Made by a program: the position numbers and the translations under genes. Of a stretch of DNA of 46,890 bases, positions 16,534 through 26,901 are shown one piece after another; positions within the stretch are counted from its first letter, which is position 1; every line of letters starts with the position of its first letter. The DNA lies in NCBI RefSeq assembly GCF_000745855.1, contig NZ_JQKD01000041.1:1-46890 (forward strand), read 5' to 3'. Source of the stretch: Xenophilus azovorans DSM 13620. GTDB lineage: Bacteria; Pseudomonadota; Gammaproteobacteria; Burkholderiales; Burkholderiaceae_C. Under the pieces are notes generated by a model. It was not told where the DNA came from, did not search any database, and saw nothing but the letters and a program-made list of their open reading frames with translations.

Positions 16534-17172
16534 TCAGGCGGCGACGACGATCGGGAAGCGCGCCTGCAGCCCGTCGCTGCCGGGCACGAAAGGCACCGTC
16601 ACCGCCGCGCGGTCTTCCGCGCTCAGGCGGTGCCAGAGGCCGTCGCGGGCGTTGCCGGCGTCGCCCTCCACGTAGAGCTGCGTGGTGAGCAGCTCGCGCG
16701 CGCCCAGCTTCACCTTGAAGTGGATGTGCGGCGTGCGCCCGGTGTAGGGCACCGGCCGGATGGTGCGGAAGCGCCAGGCGCCGTCGGCCCGCACCGTCAC
16801 CCGCCCGAAGCCCTGGAAGGCCGGGTCCGCGCGGTTGCCGTCGCCGCTGTGGTGGTAGCGGCCGCCTTCGTCGCACTGCCAGATCTCGACCTGCGCGCCG
16901 GCCACCGGCCGGCCGTCGAGGTCGCTGACCCGCCCCTCGACCCACGCCGGCTGGCCGCCGCCGTAGCGCAGCGTGCCGTTGCGCAGCAGGTCGCCGTCCT
17001 GGTCGGCCGGCAGGCGGTCGGGGTAGAACGGGCCTTCGGTCTGGGCGGGCGTGAGGCGGCGGGCGGCGGCCGGCTGCGCGCGGGCGCCCAGCCAGAGCGC
17101 GGGCGCCGCGACGGCGGTGGCGGCAGCGGCACGCAGAACGAGGCGGCGCGGAGATGAGGCGACGTCGGGCAT
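16534..17172 (-). CDS. Intradiol ring-cleavage dioxygenase-like protein, exported
   Basis: A 212-residue protein with a twin-arginine-like leader (SPRRLVLRAAAATAVAAPA, residues 7-25), so probably exported by Tat. The dioxygenase core begins TPAQTEGPFYPDRL. The expected non-haem Fe(III) ligands are visible: Tyr106 (GGRYHH), Tyr143 (PVPYTGRTPH), His149 and His151. Family members cleave catechols or protocatechuate between the hydroxyls; exported members may act on polyphenols or lignin-derived aromatics. Convergent with the dehydratase gene, with no aromatic-pathway partners nearby. Confidence 0.88.
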   Translation of the reverse strand: MPDVASSPRRLVLRAAAATAVAAPALWLGARAQPAAARRLTPAQTEGPFYPDRLPADQDGDLLRNGTLRYGGGQPAWVEGRVSDLDGRPVAGAQVEIWQCDEGGRYHHSGDGNRADPAFQGFGRVTVRADGAWRFRTIRPVPYTGRTPHIHFKVKLGARELLTTQLYVEGDAGNARDGLWHRLSAEDRAAVTVPFVPGSDGLQARFPIVVAA

Positions 17173-17256
17173 CGCCTTCCGACGCCATCCCGGGCAGCGA
17201 AGTTCCGGTCGCTGGCGCGACGCCGCCCGGCGTGCGCCTTCGCCAGAATCCGGGGC

Positions 17257-17931
17257 ATGGGAACCCTCTACCTCGTGCGCCACGGCCAGGCCTCTTTCGG
17301 CGCCGACGACTACGACCAGCTCAGCGAACTCGGCCACCGCCAGGCCGAACGCCTGGGCGAATACTGGCGCGAACGCGGCATGCAGTTCGACGCCGTCATC
17401 ACCGGCACGCTGCGCCGCCACCGCGAGACCTGGGAAGGCATCGCCAGGGGGCTCGGCCTGACGCGGGACGACGTCCTGCCCTGGCCCGGCCTGAACGAGT
17501 ACGACAGCGCCGCGGTGGTGGCGAGCATCCACCCCGAAAAGCTGGAGAAGCCCGACACGCCCGAGCTGTACCGCCAGCACTTCCGCCTGCTGCGCGACGG
17601 GCTCGCCGCCTGGATGCAGGGCCGCACCGCGCCGGTGGGCATGCCCAGCTACGTCGACTTCCTCGCCGGCGTGACCACCGCGCTGGACCACGTGCGCGAC
17701 CGCCACCACGGCGCGAAGGTGCTGGTGGTCAGCAGCGGCGGGCCGATCTCGACCGCGGTGGGCCACGTACTGGGCACCAGCGCCGAGACGACCATCGAGC
17801 TGAACCTGCGCATCCGCAACACCGCGGTGACGGAGTTCGCCTTCACGCCCAAGCGGCACATGCTGGTGACCTACAACACCCTGCCGCACCTGGACGGGCC
17901 GGCGTACGAGGACTGGGTGACCTACGCCTGA
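17257..17931 (+). CDS. Histidine phosphatase family protein
   Basis: A 224-residue protein with the phosphoglycerate-mutase-like catalytic motif LVRHGQASFG at the N-terminus, and a second core segment VLVVSSGGPISTAVGHVLG. In the second motif the usual SHG is SSGG, so the second catalytic histidine is not obvious at that position. Members dephosphorylate small metabolites or phosphoproteins; no specific substrate can be assigned. Divergent from the dioxygenase gene across 84 bp and convergent with cutA. Confidence 0.85.
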   Translation: MGTLYLVRHGQASFGADDYDQLSELGHRQAERLGEYWRERGMQFDAVITGTLRRHRETWEGIARGLGLTRDDVLPWPGLNEYDSAAVVASIHPEKLEKPDTPELYRQHFRLLRDGLAAWMQGRTAPVGMPSYVDFLAGVTTALDHVRDRHHGAKVLVVSSGGPISTAVGHVLGTSAETTIELNLRIRNTAVTEFAFTPKRHMLVTYNTLPHLDGPAYEDWVTYA

Positions 17932-17940
17932 GGCACGCGC

Positions 17941-18261
17941 TCAGCCCGTCGTCGCCTCGCCCAGCCAGCGCAGGTAGGCCGCCGAGCCGGCGGTGATCGG
18001 CACCTGCACGATCTCCGGCACCTCGTAGCCGTGGCGCTCGCGGATGAAGGCCTCCAGCTCGGCGAAGCGGCCGGCGCGGGTCTTGGCCATCAGCAGCCAC
18101 TCGGGCTCGCGGCGCGTCTCGCCCTGCCAGGCGTAGACGCTGCGCACCCGCTGGATCTGCACGCAGGCGGCCAGGCGTGCCTGCACGATGGCGTCGGCCA
18201 GCTGTTCGGCCTCGTCCTCGGTGCCGGCGGTGGTCAGGACGATGCAGGCGGTGTCGCTCAT
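17941..18261 (-). CDS. cutA: Divalent-cation tolerance protein CutA
   Basis: A 106-residue protein matching CutA over its full length: LAACVQIQRVRSVYAWQGE contains the conserved AACV and Y-W-QG motif, and ERHGYEVPEIVQVPI is the C-terminal signature. CutA forms very stable trimers and is linked to copper tolerance, although its molecular function is debated. It ends 9 bp after the convergent histidine-phosphatase gene. Confidence 0.93.
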   Translation of the reverse strand: MSDTACIVLTTAGTEDEAEQLADAIVQARLAACVQIQRVRSVYAWQGETRREPEWLLMAKTRAGRFAELEAFIRERHGYEVPEIVQVPITAGSAAYLRWLGEATTG

Positions 18262-18308
18262 CGGGTGTTCCTTTCAGGCATCAAGAAGAAGCAGCGGCGG
18301 CGGGGGCC

Positions 18309-18653
18309 CTAACCCTGCCACACGCCGTAGCCCAGCGCGCGCAGGCGGATCCCCAATTCCACCTCCATCGCCTGCGCCTCCTTGTAGGTCATCGGGTTGT
18401 AGCGCTCGTAGAGCTGCGGCAGCAGGCGCAGGCCGTACAGCAGGACGAAGCGGTTGGCCTGCAGGCCGGCCTTGTGGCGGTCGAAGCGCAGGTCCGGGTC
18501 CAGGCCCGTCATGCCCACGTAGACGAAGGGCCGGCCGAGCTGCCAGCCGGGATTGGAGCGGCGGAAGCGCGCGCTGTTCCACACCCGGTCGTCCAGCTCG
18601 ACGACGTAGACGTGGTGGCGGCGGCGCACGCGCGGCGTGCGGGGCGCGTTCAC
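18309..18653 (-). CDS. Small GIY-YIG-like protein
   Basis: A 114-residue protein starting at GTG, with the GTGA overlapping the LysR stop. HVYVVEL and FVYVGMTGLDPDLRFDRHKAG-type sequence (about residues 14-63) look like the GIY and YIG strands followed by the catalytic Arg helix of GIY-YIG nucleases. A glutamate in MEVELGIRLRALGY could be the metal-binding residue. It is close to the size of stand-alone domains such as the UPF0213 group but does not closely match them. Nuclease activity is a hypothesis; the gene may be a structural relative with another job. Confidence 0.55.
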   Translation of the reverse strand: MNAPRTPRVRRRHHVYVVELDDRVWNSARFRRSNPGWQLGRPFVYVGMTGLDPDLRFDRHKAGLQANRFVLLYGLRLLPQLYERYNPMTYKEAQAMEVELGIRLRALGYGVWQG

Positions 18654-19621
18654 GCCTGCGCCTCCCCCGGTGCGGTGCCCGACAGGTCGGCCGCCGGGCT
18701 GGTCGAGAGCGAGAAGTCGGCCACGATCTGCCGCAGCAGCGTGGACGCTGCCGGCGCCAGCACCCGGCCGTGGCGCGACACCACGTGCACGCGGCCCTGC
18801 GACAGCAGCGGGTTCCTCATCGGCAGCGCGACCACGCGCGCGGCGTCCAGCGTGGAAGGCAGCGACATGCGGGTGGACAGCGCGTAGCCCAGCCCCGCCA
18901 CCACGAAGTGGCCCAGGGCGTTGAAGGAGCTGGTGGTCAGCACCGTGTTCAGCCGCACGCCCTCGCTGATCTCTGCCGCCTCGATGTGCTGGCGCACGCC
19001 GAAGCTGTGGTGCAGCGCGACGCCGGGGTACGGCTGCAGGTCGGCCAGCTTCAGCGAGCGCCCCAGCCGGGCCAGCGGGTGTGCGTCGAGCACCAGCGTC
19101 TGGATCGGCTGGGAGTGCGAGTGGTGCGAGCGCAGCCGGTCGTCGCGCGGCGGCTGGAACAGCATGCCGATGTGGGCCCGCTCCTCGACGATGCGCCGCA
19201 CGATCTCGTCGGAGCTGCCCACCGACAGGTCGACGGTGATGCCGGGATGCCGCGCCATGAAGCGGCGCAGGCTGTGGCGCATCAGCCAGTCGACGAAGCC
19301 CTCGCCGGCGACGATGTCGATGTGGCCGCGCTCGATCTTCTGGATGCTGTCGAGCTGGGCCAGCAACTGCTGCTTCTGGCTGTGCTGGCGGCGCAGGTAG
19401 CCGGCCAGGAGCTCGCCGGCGTCGGTGGGCACCACGCCGCGGCCACGCCGCTCCAGCAGGCGCGTGCCGCAGTCCTGCTCCAGCACGCCGATGGCGCGGC
19501 TGACGGCCGACGGGTCCATGCCCAGCACCTCGGCCGCGCCGCGCACCGAGCCGCTTTCCACCACCTGCATGAAGTAGCGCACGCGGCGTGCGTCGAGCCG
19601 GTCGTCCATCGCGTTCAGCAT
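18650..19621 (-). CDS. LysR-family transcriptional regulator
   Basis: A 323-residue LysR-type protein. The helix-turn-helix is at about residues 10-65 (YFMQVVESGSVRGAAEVLGM, DPSAVSRAIGVLEQ), followed by an effector domain. Starts at 19621 or 19609 are both plausible. It is divergent from the DUF3100/amidohydrolase/serine dehydratase operon, with a perfect LysR-type palindrome in the shared intergenic region, so it most likely controls that operon. The effector is unknown; an N-acyl amino acid is possible (inference). Its stop overlaps the GTG of the GIY-YIG-like gene. Confidence 0.88.
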   Translation of the reverse strand: MLNAMDDRLDARRVRYFMQVVESGSVRGAAEVLGMDPSAVSRAIGVLEQDCGTRLLERRGRGVVPTDAGELLAGYLRRQHSQKQQLLAQLDSIQKIERGHIDIVAGEGFVDWLMRHSLRRFMARHPGITVDLSVGSSDEIVRRIVEERAHIGMLFQPPRDDRLRSHHSHSQPIQTLVLDAHPLARLGRSLKLADLQPYPGVALHHSFGVRQHIEAAEISEGVRLNTVLTTSSFNALGHFVVAGLGYALSTRMSLPSTLDAARVVALPMRNPLLSQGRVHVVSRHGRVLAPAASTLLRQIVADFSLSTSPAADLSGTAPGEAQA

Positions 19622-19639
19622 GGGGTGGCGCCCCGAGCG

Positions 19640-19685
19640 TTGCATTTCATGCAACAAATATCCCAACTTCCGGTCATTGATGCAA
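19640..19685. promoter_or_regulatory. LysR-type operator with palindrome and second half-site
   Basis: TTGCAT-TTC-ATGCAA at 19640-19654 is a perfect 15-bp palindrome with the T-N11-A layout. A second half-site, ATGCAA at 19680-19685, lies 31 bp further on, on the same face of the helix. This matches the recognition-plus-activation site architecture of LysR promoters. The rest of the gap to 19814 is a pyrimidine-rich leader ending in AGGAAAG before the DUF3100 start. Confidence 0.65.
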
Positions 19686-19814
19686 CAGCGCGGCTTGACG
19701 AGACTTCGCTGCGCCGGCCCGCCGGCAGCGCGGCCGGCCGGGGTGCGGGCGGCCGCCGCCCTTTTCCTTCCTCTTCTCCTCGCGCCCGCTTCGATCCGTA
19801 GGAAAGCCCCCTCC

Positions 19815-21167
19815 ATGAATACCGCCTCGTCCACCTCCCCTGCGCTGTCCGATGCGCCGCTCGCCTCGCCCCTGGCCGGCCGCCTGCGCCTGCTGATCGT
19901 CACGCTGCTGGTCGTCGCGCTGGCCGAGTGGATCGGCTCGGCCCAGTTCCAGGCCGGCCCCGGCAAGGTCGTGCTGCTGCCCATGCTGTGGGCGCTGCTG
20001 ATCGCCGCCGCCTGGGGCACCGCGCAGCGCCGCGTGCCCGCCGCCGTGCGCATCGACACCGGGCTGCAGGGGCTGGCCGGCGGCCTGCTCAACGCCGCGC
20101 TGATGCTGTTCGTCGCCAAGCTCAGCCTGACGGTGGGCGGCGCGCTGCCGCTGGTCATGAAGGCCGGCTGGGCGCTGTTCTTCCAGGAGTTCGGCCACGC
20201 CTTCGGCACGCTGGTGCTGGGCCTGCCGCTGGCGCTGGTGCTGGGCATCAAGCGCGAGGCGGTGGGCTCCACCTTCTCGGTGGGCCGCGAGGGCAACATC
20301 GCCATCATCGGCGAGAAGTACGGCATGGCCTCGGCCGAGGGCCGCGGCGTGCTGGCCGAGTACATCACCGGCACGGTGCTGGGCGCGCTGTTCATCGCCA
20401 TCCTGGCCGGCTTCGTCGCCAGCCTGAACATCTTCGACCCGCGTTCGCTGGCCATGGGCGCCGGCGTGGGCTCGGGCAGCCTGATGGCGGCCGCGCTGGG
20501 CACCATCACGGCGCAGCTCCCGCCGCACATGGTGGAGGAGGTCACCGCCATCGCCGCAGCGTCCAACCTGCTGACCATGGTGGTCGGCTTCTACTTCACG
20601 CTCTTCCTGTCGCTGCCGGCCTGCTCGTGGCTGTACGGCAAGCTGGAGCCGGTGCTGGGCCGCCTCACGAAGCGCGGCCGCCAGGCAGTCGAGGAGGCCG
20701 CGCCCGACGCGAAGAGCGCCCTGGGCGGCATGCACAGCGTCTCGCTCGGCGACACGGTGCTGGCCTGGGTGCTGATGACCGGCGGCGTGGTGATCGCCAA
20801 CGCCCTGTCGTACAAGGTGTCGCCGCTGGTGTCGCTGGAGGGCATGCTGATCGTCGTGGCCATCGTGGCCGTGGTCACCGCCGTCAAGCGCTTCGTCCCC
20901 CGGCTGCCGCTGGTCATCACGCTGGGCGTGGTGGCCACGGTGGTCGGCATCCCGGGCATGTTCCCCTTCACCGGCACGGTGCTGGAGCTGACCGGCAAGC
21001 TGAACTTCATGGCCTTCACCACGCCGGTGCTGGCGCTGGCCGGCTTCTCCGTCGCCAAGGACCTGCCCCTTTTCCGCCGGCTGGGCTGGCGCATCGTGGT
21101 GGTGTCGCTGGCCGCGACGGCGGGCACTTTCCTGGGCGCGACATTGATCGCCGAATTCTTCCACTGA
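19815..21167 (+). CDS. DUF3100 family integral membrane protein
   Basis: A 450-residue inner-membrane protein with about ten to twelve hydrophobic segments. FSVGREGNIAIIGEKYGMAS and the FDPRSLAMGAGVGSGSLMAA stretch are the landmarks by which I recognise the DUF3100 family, whose function is undescribed to my knowledge. The hydrophobic profile fits a transporter. It leads an operon with an M20 amidohydrolase (23 bp gap) and L-serine dehydratase, suggesting transport of an amino-acid conjugate (inference). AGGAAAG lies about 8 bp before the ATG. Confidence 0.75.
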   Translation: MNTASSTSPALSDAPLASPLAGRLRLLIVTLLVVALAEWIGSAQFQAGPGKVVLLPMLWALLIAAAWGTAQRRVPAAVRIDTGLQGLAGGLLNAALMLFVAKLSLTVGGALPLVMKAGWALFFQEFGHAFGTLVLGLPLALVLGIKREAVGSTFSVGREGNIAIIGEKYGMASAEGRGVLAEYITGTVLGALFIAILAGFVASLNIFDPRSLAMGAGVGSGSLMAAALGTITAQLPPHMVEEVTAIAAASNLLTMVVGFYFTLFLSLPACSWLYGKLEPVLGRLTKRGRQAVEEAAPDAKSALGGMHSVSLGDTVLAWVLMTGGVVIANALSYKVSPLVSLEGMLIVVAIVAVVTAVKRFVPRLPLVITLGVVATVVGIPGMFPFTGTVLELTGKLNFMAFTTPVLALAGFSVAKDLPLFRRLGWRIVVVSLAATAGTFLGATLIAEFFH

Positions 21168-21190
21168 CCCCACGACGACACGGAAACCCC

Positions 21191-22363
21191 ATGTACCGCG
21201 ACCCCGAGATCGCCGAAGACATCCGCCAGAGCATGGTCGCCTGGCGCCGCGACATCCACGCCAACCCCGAGACCGCCTTCGAGGAGCACCGCACCGCCAA
21301 CGTGGTGGCCCACGCGCTCACGCTGATGGGCCTGCCCATCCACCGCGGCCTGGCCACCACCGGCGTGGTCGCCACGCTGAAGCACGGCGAAGGACCCAGC
21401 ATCGCGCTGCGCGCCGACCTGGACGCGCTGAACATGCAGGAGCTGGGCAGCCACAAGCCGCACATCTCCACCTGCCAGGGCAAGATGCACGGCTGCGGCC
21501 ACGACGGCCACACCGCCATGCTGCTGGGCGCGGCCGCGCACCTGGCGCGGCACAAGCCCTTCCGGGGCACGGTGCACTTCGTCTTCCAGCCCGGCGAGGA
21601 GAACGAGGGCGGCGGCCGCGTGATGGTGGAAGAGGGGCTGTTCGAGCAGTTCCCCGCCGACGCGGTGTACGGCATGCACAACTTCCCGGGCCTGCCGCGC
21701 GGGCGCTTCGCCATCCGCACCGGCACCATGACGGCCTACCTCGACACCTTCGAGATCACCGTCACCGGCAAGGGCAGCCACGGCGCCATGCCCGAGACCG
21801 GCATCGATTCCATCGTGGTGGCTTCGCAGCTCGTCAACGCGCTGCAGACCATCGTGAGCCGCCGCACCGGCGCCACCGACTCGGCCGTGGTCAGCGTCAC
21901 GCAGATCCACGGCGGCGACACCTGGAACGTGATCCCCGAGGAGGTGGTGCTGCGCGGCACCGTGCGCACGCTGGACGCCGGCATCCAGGACAGGGTGCAG
22001 GCGGCGATGCAGCAGATCTGCGAGGGCACGGCGGCCACGCACGGCGCGCGGGTGGCGCTGAACTACATGCGCGGCTACCCGGGCGTGGTCAACACCCCGA
22101 AGGAGACGGCCGCCGCCGTGGCCGCCGCCGCCAGCCTGGTGGGCGAGGACAAGGTGGACACCGGCATCCCGCCCGCCATGGGCTCGGAGGACTTCGCCTT
22201 CATGCTGCAGAAGCGCCCCGGCGCCTACATCGCCATCGGCGCCGGCGAAGGCCCAAGCGACCCGCCCGTGCACAACCCCTACTACGACTTCAACGACAAC
22301 ATCCTGCCGCTGGGCGCGGCCTACTGGGTGGCACTGGTCAAGCAGCAGCTCCCCGTCGCATGA
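21191..22363 (+). CDS. M20-family amidohydrolase / aminoacylase
   Basis: A 390-residue metallopeptidase-fold enzyme of the M20D group (hippurate hydrolase, N-acyl amino acid and IAA-amino acid hydrolases). Metal and catalytic motifs are visible: [17 protein letters not shown] (Cys and His ligands), [11 protein letters not shown] (catalytic Glu pair), [10 protein letters not shown], and [10 protein letters not shown] near the C-terminus. A central dimerisation lid is inserted at about residues 185-300. It hydrolyses the amide bond of an N-acyl amino acid; the acyl group and amino acid are not known. It is sandwiched between a putative transporter and serine dehydratase, which points to N-acylserine as a testable substrate. 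Confidence 0.88.
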   Translation: MYRDPEIAEDIRQSMVAWRRDIHANPETAFEEHRTANVVAHALTLMGLPIHRGLATTGVVATLKHGEGPSIALRADLDALNMQELGSHKPHISTCQGKMHGCGHDGHTAMLLGAAAHLARHKPFRGTVHFVFQPGEENEGGGRVMVEEGLFEQFPADAVYGMHNFPGLPRGRFAIRTGTMTAYLDTFEITVTGKGSHGAMPETGIDSIVVASQLVNALQTIVSRRTGATDSAVVSVTQIHGGDTWNVIPEEVVLRGTVRTLDAGIQDRVQAAMQQICEGTAATHGARVALNYMRGYPGVVNTPKETAAAVAAAASLVGEDKVDTGIPPAMGSEDFAFMLQKRPGAYIAIGAGEGPSDPPVHNPYYDFNDNILPLGAAYWVALVKQQLPVA

Positions 22364-22370
22364 TGCGCTG

Positions 22371-23753
<1,383 letters not shown>

Positions 23754-23784
23754 ACCCGCCCTCCGCCGGCGCGGCCGGTTTGCT

Positions 23785-24033
23785 TCAGGTCTTCTTGCGG
23801 ATCAGCCCCCACAGCACCAGCAGGACGATCGCGCCGAGCACCGAGGCGATGAAGCTGGCCGGCTGGCCCGCGGCATACCAGCCCATCGCCTGGCCGAGAT
23901 AGGTCGCGACCACCGAGCCCAGGATGCCGATGACGGTGGTGACGATGAAGCCGGCCGAGTCGTCGCCGGGCTTGACGGCACGCGCGATCAGGCCGACGAC
24001 GAAGCCGATCAGGATGGTCCAGATGATGCTCAT
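23785..24033 (-). CDS. GlsB/YeaQ/YmgE-family small membrane protein
   Basis: An 82-residue inner-membrane protein with three hydrophobic segments. The Gly-rich pattern FVVGLIARAVKPGDDSAGF and TTVIGILGSVVATYLG are typical of transglycosylase-associated/YeaQ proteins, which are often stress-induced. A good Shine-Dalgarno (AGAGGAAAG) precedes the ATG. The 150-bp gap upstream to the next gene is GC-rich and shows no clear promoter or terminator. Confidence 0.9.
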   Translation of the reverse strand: MSIIWTILIGFVVGLIARAVKPGDDSAGFIVTTVIGILGSVVATYLGQAMGWYAAGQPASFIASVLGAIVLLVLWGLIRKKT

Positions 24034-24184
24034 GGTGTTCTTTCCTCTTGTTGAACGGGGTGATGCGACAGCCGGCGCATGATAGTGGCGCCGCCCTCCG
24101 CGCGCCGGTGCATTGTGCGGGCGCGCGGCCGCCGGCGCTGTCTGCCAATGTCCTACAAGCGGGTGGGCGCGGCGCCCGTCCTTT

Positions 24185-25003
24185 TCAGCCTGCGGGGTCG
24201 GGCCCGAGCGCCGACAGCGGCACCCGCGACACCTCCTGCAGCACCTGGGCGAGGCCGCGCGCGGCCGCCTCCACCAGCATGCGCCCCTGCCCGGCGGTGG
24301 CGGCGGCGGCATTGCCGGCGGCGCCCTGCGGGTGGTAGTCCTGCATCGCCCAGCCCAGCCGGGCGCTGCGGCCGTTGCCGATCACGGGGTAGTCGGCGGC
24401 GCGCTGCTCGGAGGCCGGCCGGAAGTCCTGCGCCGCGTCCATGCGCACCGCGCCGGGCGCGAGCGCCAGCATCATGGCCGTCTCGGACTGGCCGGCGTGC
24501 ACGTCGAAGCGGTCCAGCGCGATGGGGCGGCCGGCGGCGTCGGCCAGCGGCAGGTTGAACCAGCTCACGCTCCACACCAGCAGGTCGTGCGCCTCGCGCA
24601 GCTCGCGGGCGACGATGTCCATCGCGCCGACGTGGCCGCCGTGCGCGTTGAACAGCACCAGCTTCTTCAGCCCGGCGCGGGCCACGCAGGCGCCGATCTC
24701 CTTCCACATGCGGATCAGCGTCTCGGCCGAGAGCGTGAGCGTGCCGGCGAAGCGCGCGTGCTCCGGGCTGAGGCCGATGGCCTGCGTGGGCAGGAACAGC
24801 ACCGGCAGCGCCGCCGGCAGCAGCGGCAGGGCCGCCCGCACGATGCCGTCGGCCAGCACGGTGTCCACCTCCAGCGGCAGGTGCGGGCCGTGCTGCTCGG
24901 TGGCGCCCAGCGGCAGCACGGCGACGGCGGCGGCCGGGTCGAGGGCGGCGAAGTCGCGGGTGCCGAGCTGGGCCCAGAAGCGGGGCGGCGGGGAGGCGGT
25001 CAT
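24185..25003 (-). CDS. Creatininase-family amidohydrolase
   Basis: A 272-residue protein with the creatininase/FAPy-deformylase (ArfB-like) metal-binding motifs: LGATEQHGPHLPLEVDT, LFNAHGGHVGAMD and DVHAGQSETAMMLAL. The usual HAGE..ET motif is HAGQSET here, so one potential ligand position is altered while the other Glu is kept. Family members hydrolyse cyclic amides or formamides, including creatinine and mycofactocin precursors; the substrate here is unknown. The upstream neighbour is 27 bp away on the same strand. Confidence 0.87.
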   Translation of the reverse strand: MTASPPPRFWAQLGTRDFAALDPAAAVAVLPLGATEQHGPHLPLEVDTVLADGIVRAALPLLPAALPVLFLPTQAIGLSPEHARFAGTLTLSAETLIRMWKEIGACVARAGLKKLVLFNAHGGHVGAMDIVARELREAHDLLVWSVSWFNLPLADAAGRPIALDRFDVHAGQSETAMMLALAPGAVRMDAAQDFRPASEQRAADYPVIGNGRSARLGWAMQDYHPQGAAGNAAAATAGQGRMLVEAAARGLAQVLQEVSRVPLSALGPDPAG

Positions 25004-25030
25004 GGCGCGATCTTAGGCGCGCCGGCGTGC

Positions 25031-25330
25031 TCAACGCAGGGAGGTCGTCTCGCGCTCGCGGGACTGGATCTTCTCGGCGCGGGCGATCGCGGCCTCCAGC
25101 GCCGCCAGGCTGGTGCTGGCCTCGCCGAGGCGGCGCCCTTCCAGCTGGGCGAGCTGCGAGCCGGCATCGCCGGCCAGGTCCTGCAGCTGCTGCTGCAGCT
25201 CGCGCCGGCGGCGCACCATGTCGGCGGTGGAGAGCCCGCGGCCGCGGCGGCGCACACGCACCAGCACGACCGCCACCAGCAGGACGAAGAAGGCGGCCAC
25301 GATGAGCCAGCCGAGGATTCCTTCAGGCAC
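25031..25330 (-). CDS. Small membrane-anchored coiled-coil protein
   Basis: A 99-residue protein starting at GTG, the first in-frame start. One N-terminal transmembrane helix (LGWLIVAAFFVLLVAVVLV, about residues 6-24) is followed by a basic stretch, then a long charged region (RRRRELQQQLQDLAGDAGSQ onward) likely to form a coiled coil in the cytoplasm. No family is recognised. It lies 27 bp upstream of the creatininase-family gene on the same strand. The 131 bp between it and the lipoprotein gene upstream are relatively AT-rich around 25400-25450, and hold a GC-rich hairpin but no clear promoter. Confidence 0.6.
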   Translation of the reverse strand: MPEGILGWLIVAAFFVLLVAVVLVRVRRRGRGLSTADMVRRRRELQQQLQDLAGDAGSQLAQLEGRRLGEASTSLAALEAAIARAEKIQSRERETTSLR

Positions 25331-25461
25331 GTTGATCTTTCCCTGGTCGCCCGGTCCGGAAGGCCGGGCGTTGTCTTGTCGAATGGACGGCCAGTCTAAT
25401 TCGCCCGCCGGAAAGTAGCGAACTTTTGACTACGTTTTTCCAGATTTCGTCACGTTCGGGT

Positions 25462-26823
25462 TCAGCGACCGGCCTTCTCCCGCGCCACCCGCCACACGAC
25501 GTTGCCCACGTCGTCGGCCACCAGCAGCGCACCGCTGCGGTCCAGCGCCACGCCCACCGGCCGGCCCTGCGCCTTGCCGTCGGCCGACAGGAAGCCAGTG
25601 AGGAAGTCCTTCGGCAGCCCCTCGGGGCGGCCCTGCGCGAAGGGCACGAACACCACCTTGTAGCCCGAGGGCGGGTTGCGGTTCCAGGAGCCGTGCTCGC
25701 CGATGAAGGCGCCACGGGCGAATTCCGGCGGCATGCCGCGCGGGCTGGAGAAGGCCAGGCCCAGCGGCGCGACGTGGTTGCCCAGGCCGTAGTCCGGGCG
25801 CACGGCCTGCGCCACGCGCTCGGGCTGCGGCGGCTTCACGCGCTCGTCCACATGCTGGCCCCAGTAGCTCCAGGGCCAGCCGTAGAAGGCGCCCTCCTGT
25901 ACCGAGGTCAGGTAGTCGGGCACCAGGTCGCTGCCGATCTCGTCGCGCTCGTTCACCACCGTCCAGAGCACCTGGGTCTCGGGCTCCCAGGCCAGCCCGT
26001 TGGGGTTGCGCAGGCCGGTGGCGAACAGGCGCTTGGCGCCGGTCTTCGGGTCGACCTCCCAGATGGCGGCACGGCCCTCCTCCTCGTCCAGCCCGTGCTC
26101 GCCGACGTTGCTGTTGGAACCGACGGTGACGTACAGGCGCCTGCCGTCGGGGCTGGCCAGCACGTTCTTGGTCCAGTGATGGTTGCGGCCGGCGGGCAGG
26201 TCGGTCACCTTGACGGGGGCGCCCATGGCGGCCGTGCGGCCGGGTGCGTAGGGCAGCTTCACCAGCGCGTCGGCATTGGCCACGAACAGCTCGCGGCCCA
26301 CCAGCGCCATGCCGAAGGGCGAGGTGAGCCCGGCAGCGAAGATGGTGCGCAGCTCGGCCACGCCGTCGCCATCGGCATCGCGCAGCAGGACGATGCGGTC
26401 GGGGCTGGGCACGCCGGCGCCGGCGCGCTTCATCACGGCGGCGCTGGCGCGGTCGCGCAGCTTCTGCCACAGGCCGTCGTCCTCGGGTTCACGCCGGGCC
26501 GGGCGGTTGCTCTCGGCCACCAGCACGTCGCCGTTGGGCAGCACGTAGAGCCAGCGCGGGTGTTCCAGCCCGCGCGCCAGCGCCGTGACCTTGAAGCCCG
26601 GCGGCGCCACCGGCGTGCCGCCCTCGGCCCAGCCGGCCGCCTCGGCGATGCGCACGGTGGGCACCAGGCTGCTGCGCGGCGCGGGCAGTTGCGGGTCCGG
26701 GCCCACGCCGGCCTCGAAGGGCAGCCGCGCGGTGTCGCCGCAGCCGGCAACGGCCAGCACGATGGCGGCGGCCAGGGCCGGCAGCCGCAGGCGGCGCGGG
26801 GAACGGAAGGCAGAGATGCGCAT
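25462..26823 (-). CDS. PQQ-type sugar (sorbosone-like) dehydrogenase lipoprotein
   Basis: A 453-residue predicted lipoprotein with lipobox LAVAGC; the ATG at 26823 gives a normal signal peptide, while longer starts do not. The mature part is a six-bladed beta-propeller of the soluble glucose/sorbosone dehydrogenase type. Repeated blade motifs include GLEHPRWLYVLPNGDVLVAE, GRNHHWTKNVLASPDGRRLY, ATGLRNPNGLAWEPET and FIGEHGSWNRNPPSGYKV. The conserved HHW and RNPNG elements match PQQ-binding loops, but PQQ binding is not certain. It acts in the periplasm if functional. Divergent from the tRNA-editing gene over 78 bp. Confidence 0.85.
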   Translation of the reverse strand: MRISAFRSPRRLRLPALAAAIVLAVAGCGDTARLPFEAGVGPDPQLPAPRSSLVPTVRIAEAAGWAEGGTPVAPPGFKVTALARGLEHPRWLYVLPNGDVLVAESNRPARREPEDDGLWQKLRDRASAAVMKRAGAGVPSPDRIVLLRDADGDGVAELRTIFAAGLTSPFGMALVGRELFVANADALVKLPYAPGRTAAMGAPVKVTDLPAGRNHHWTKNVLASPDGRRLYVTVGSNSNVGEHGLDEEEGRAAIWEVDPKTGAKRLFATGLRNPNGLAWEPETQVLWTVVNERDEIGSDLVPDYLTSVQEGAFYGWPWSYWGQHVDERVKPPQPERVAQAVRPDYGLGNHVAPLGLAFSSPRGMPPEFARGAFIGEHGSWNRNPPSGYKVVFVPFAQGRPEGLPKDFLTGFLSADGKAQGRPVGVALDRSGALLVADDVGNVVWRVAREKAGR

Positions 26824-26901
26824 GGGCCGATGATCCACCATCGCCGGGGGACACCCCGCCGCCAGCCGGCTGGCCGCGGCGTCGGCGTCTACCATCCCGG
26901 C

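Noticed and set aside
25452-25466. CGTTCGGGTTCAG as a second copy of the 7873 repeat
   Set aside because: Only the first nine bases match and the rest diverges, so chance is sufficient.
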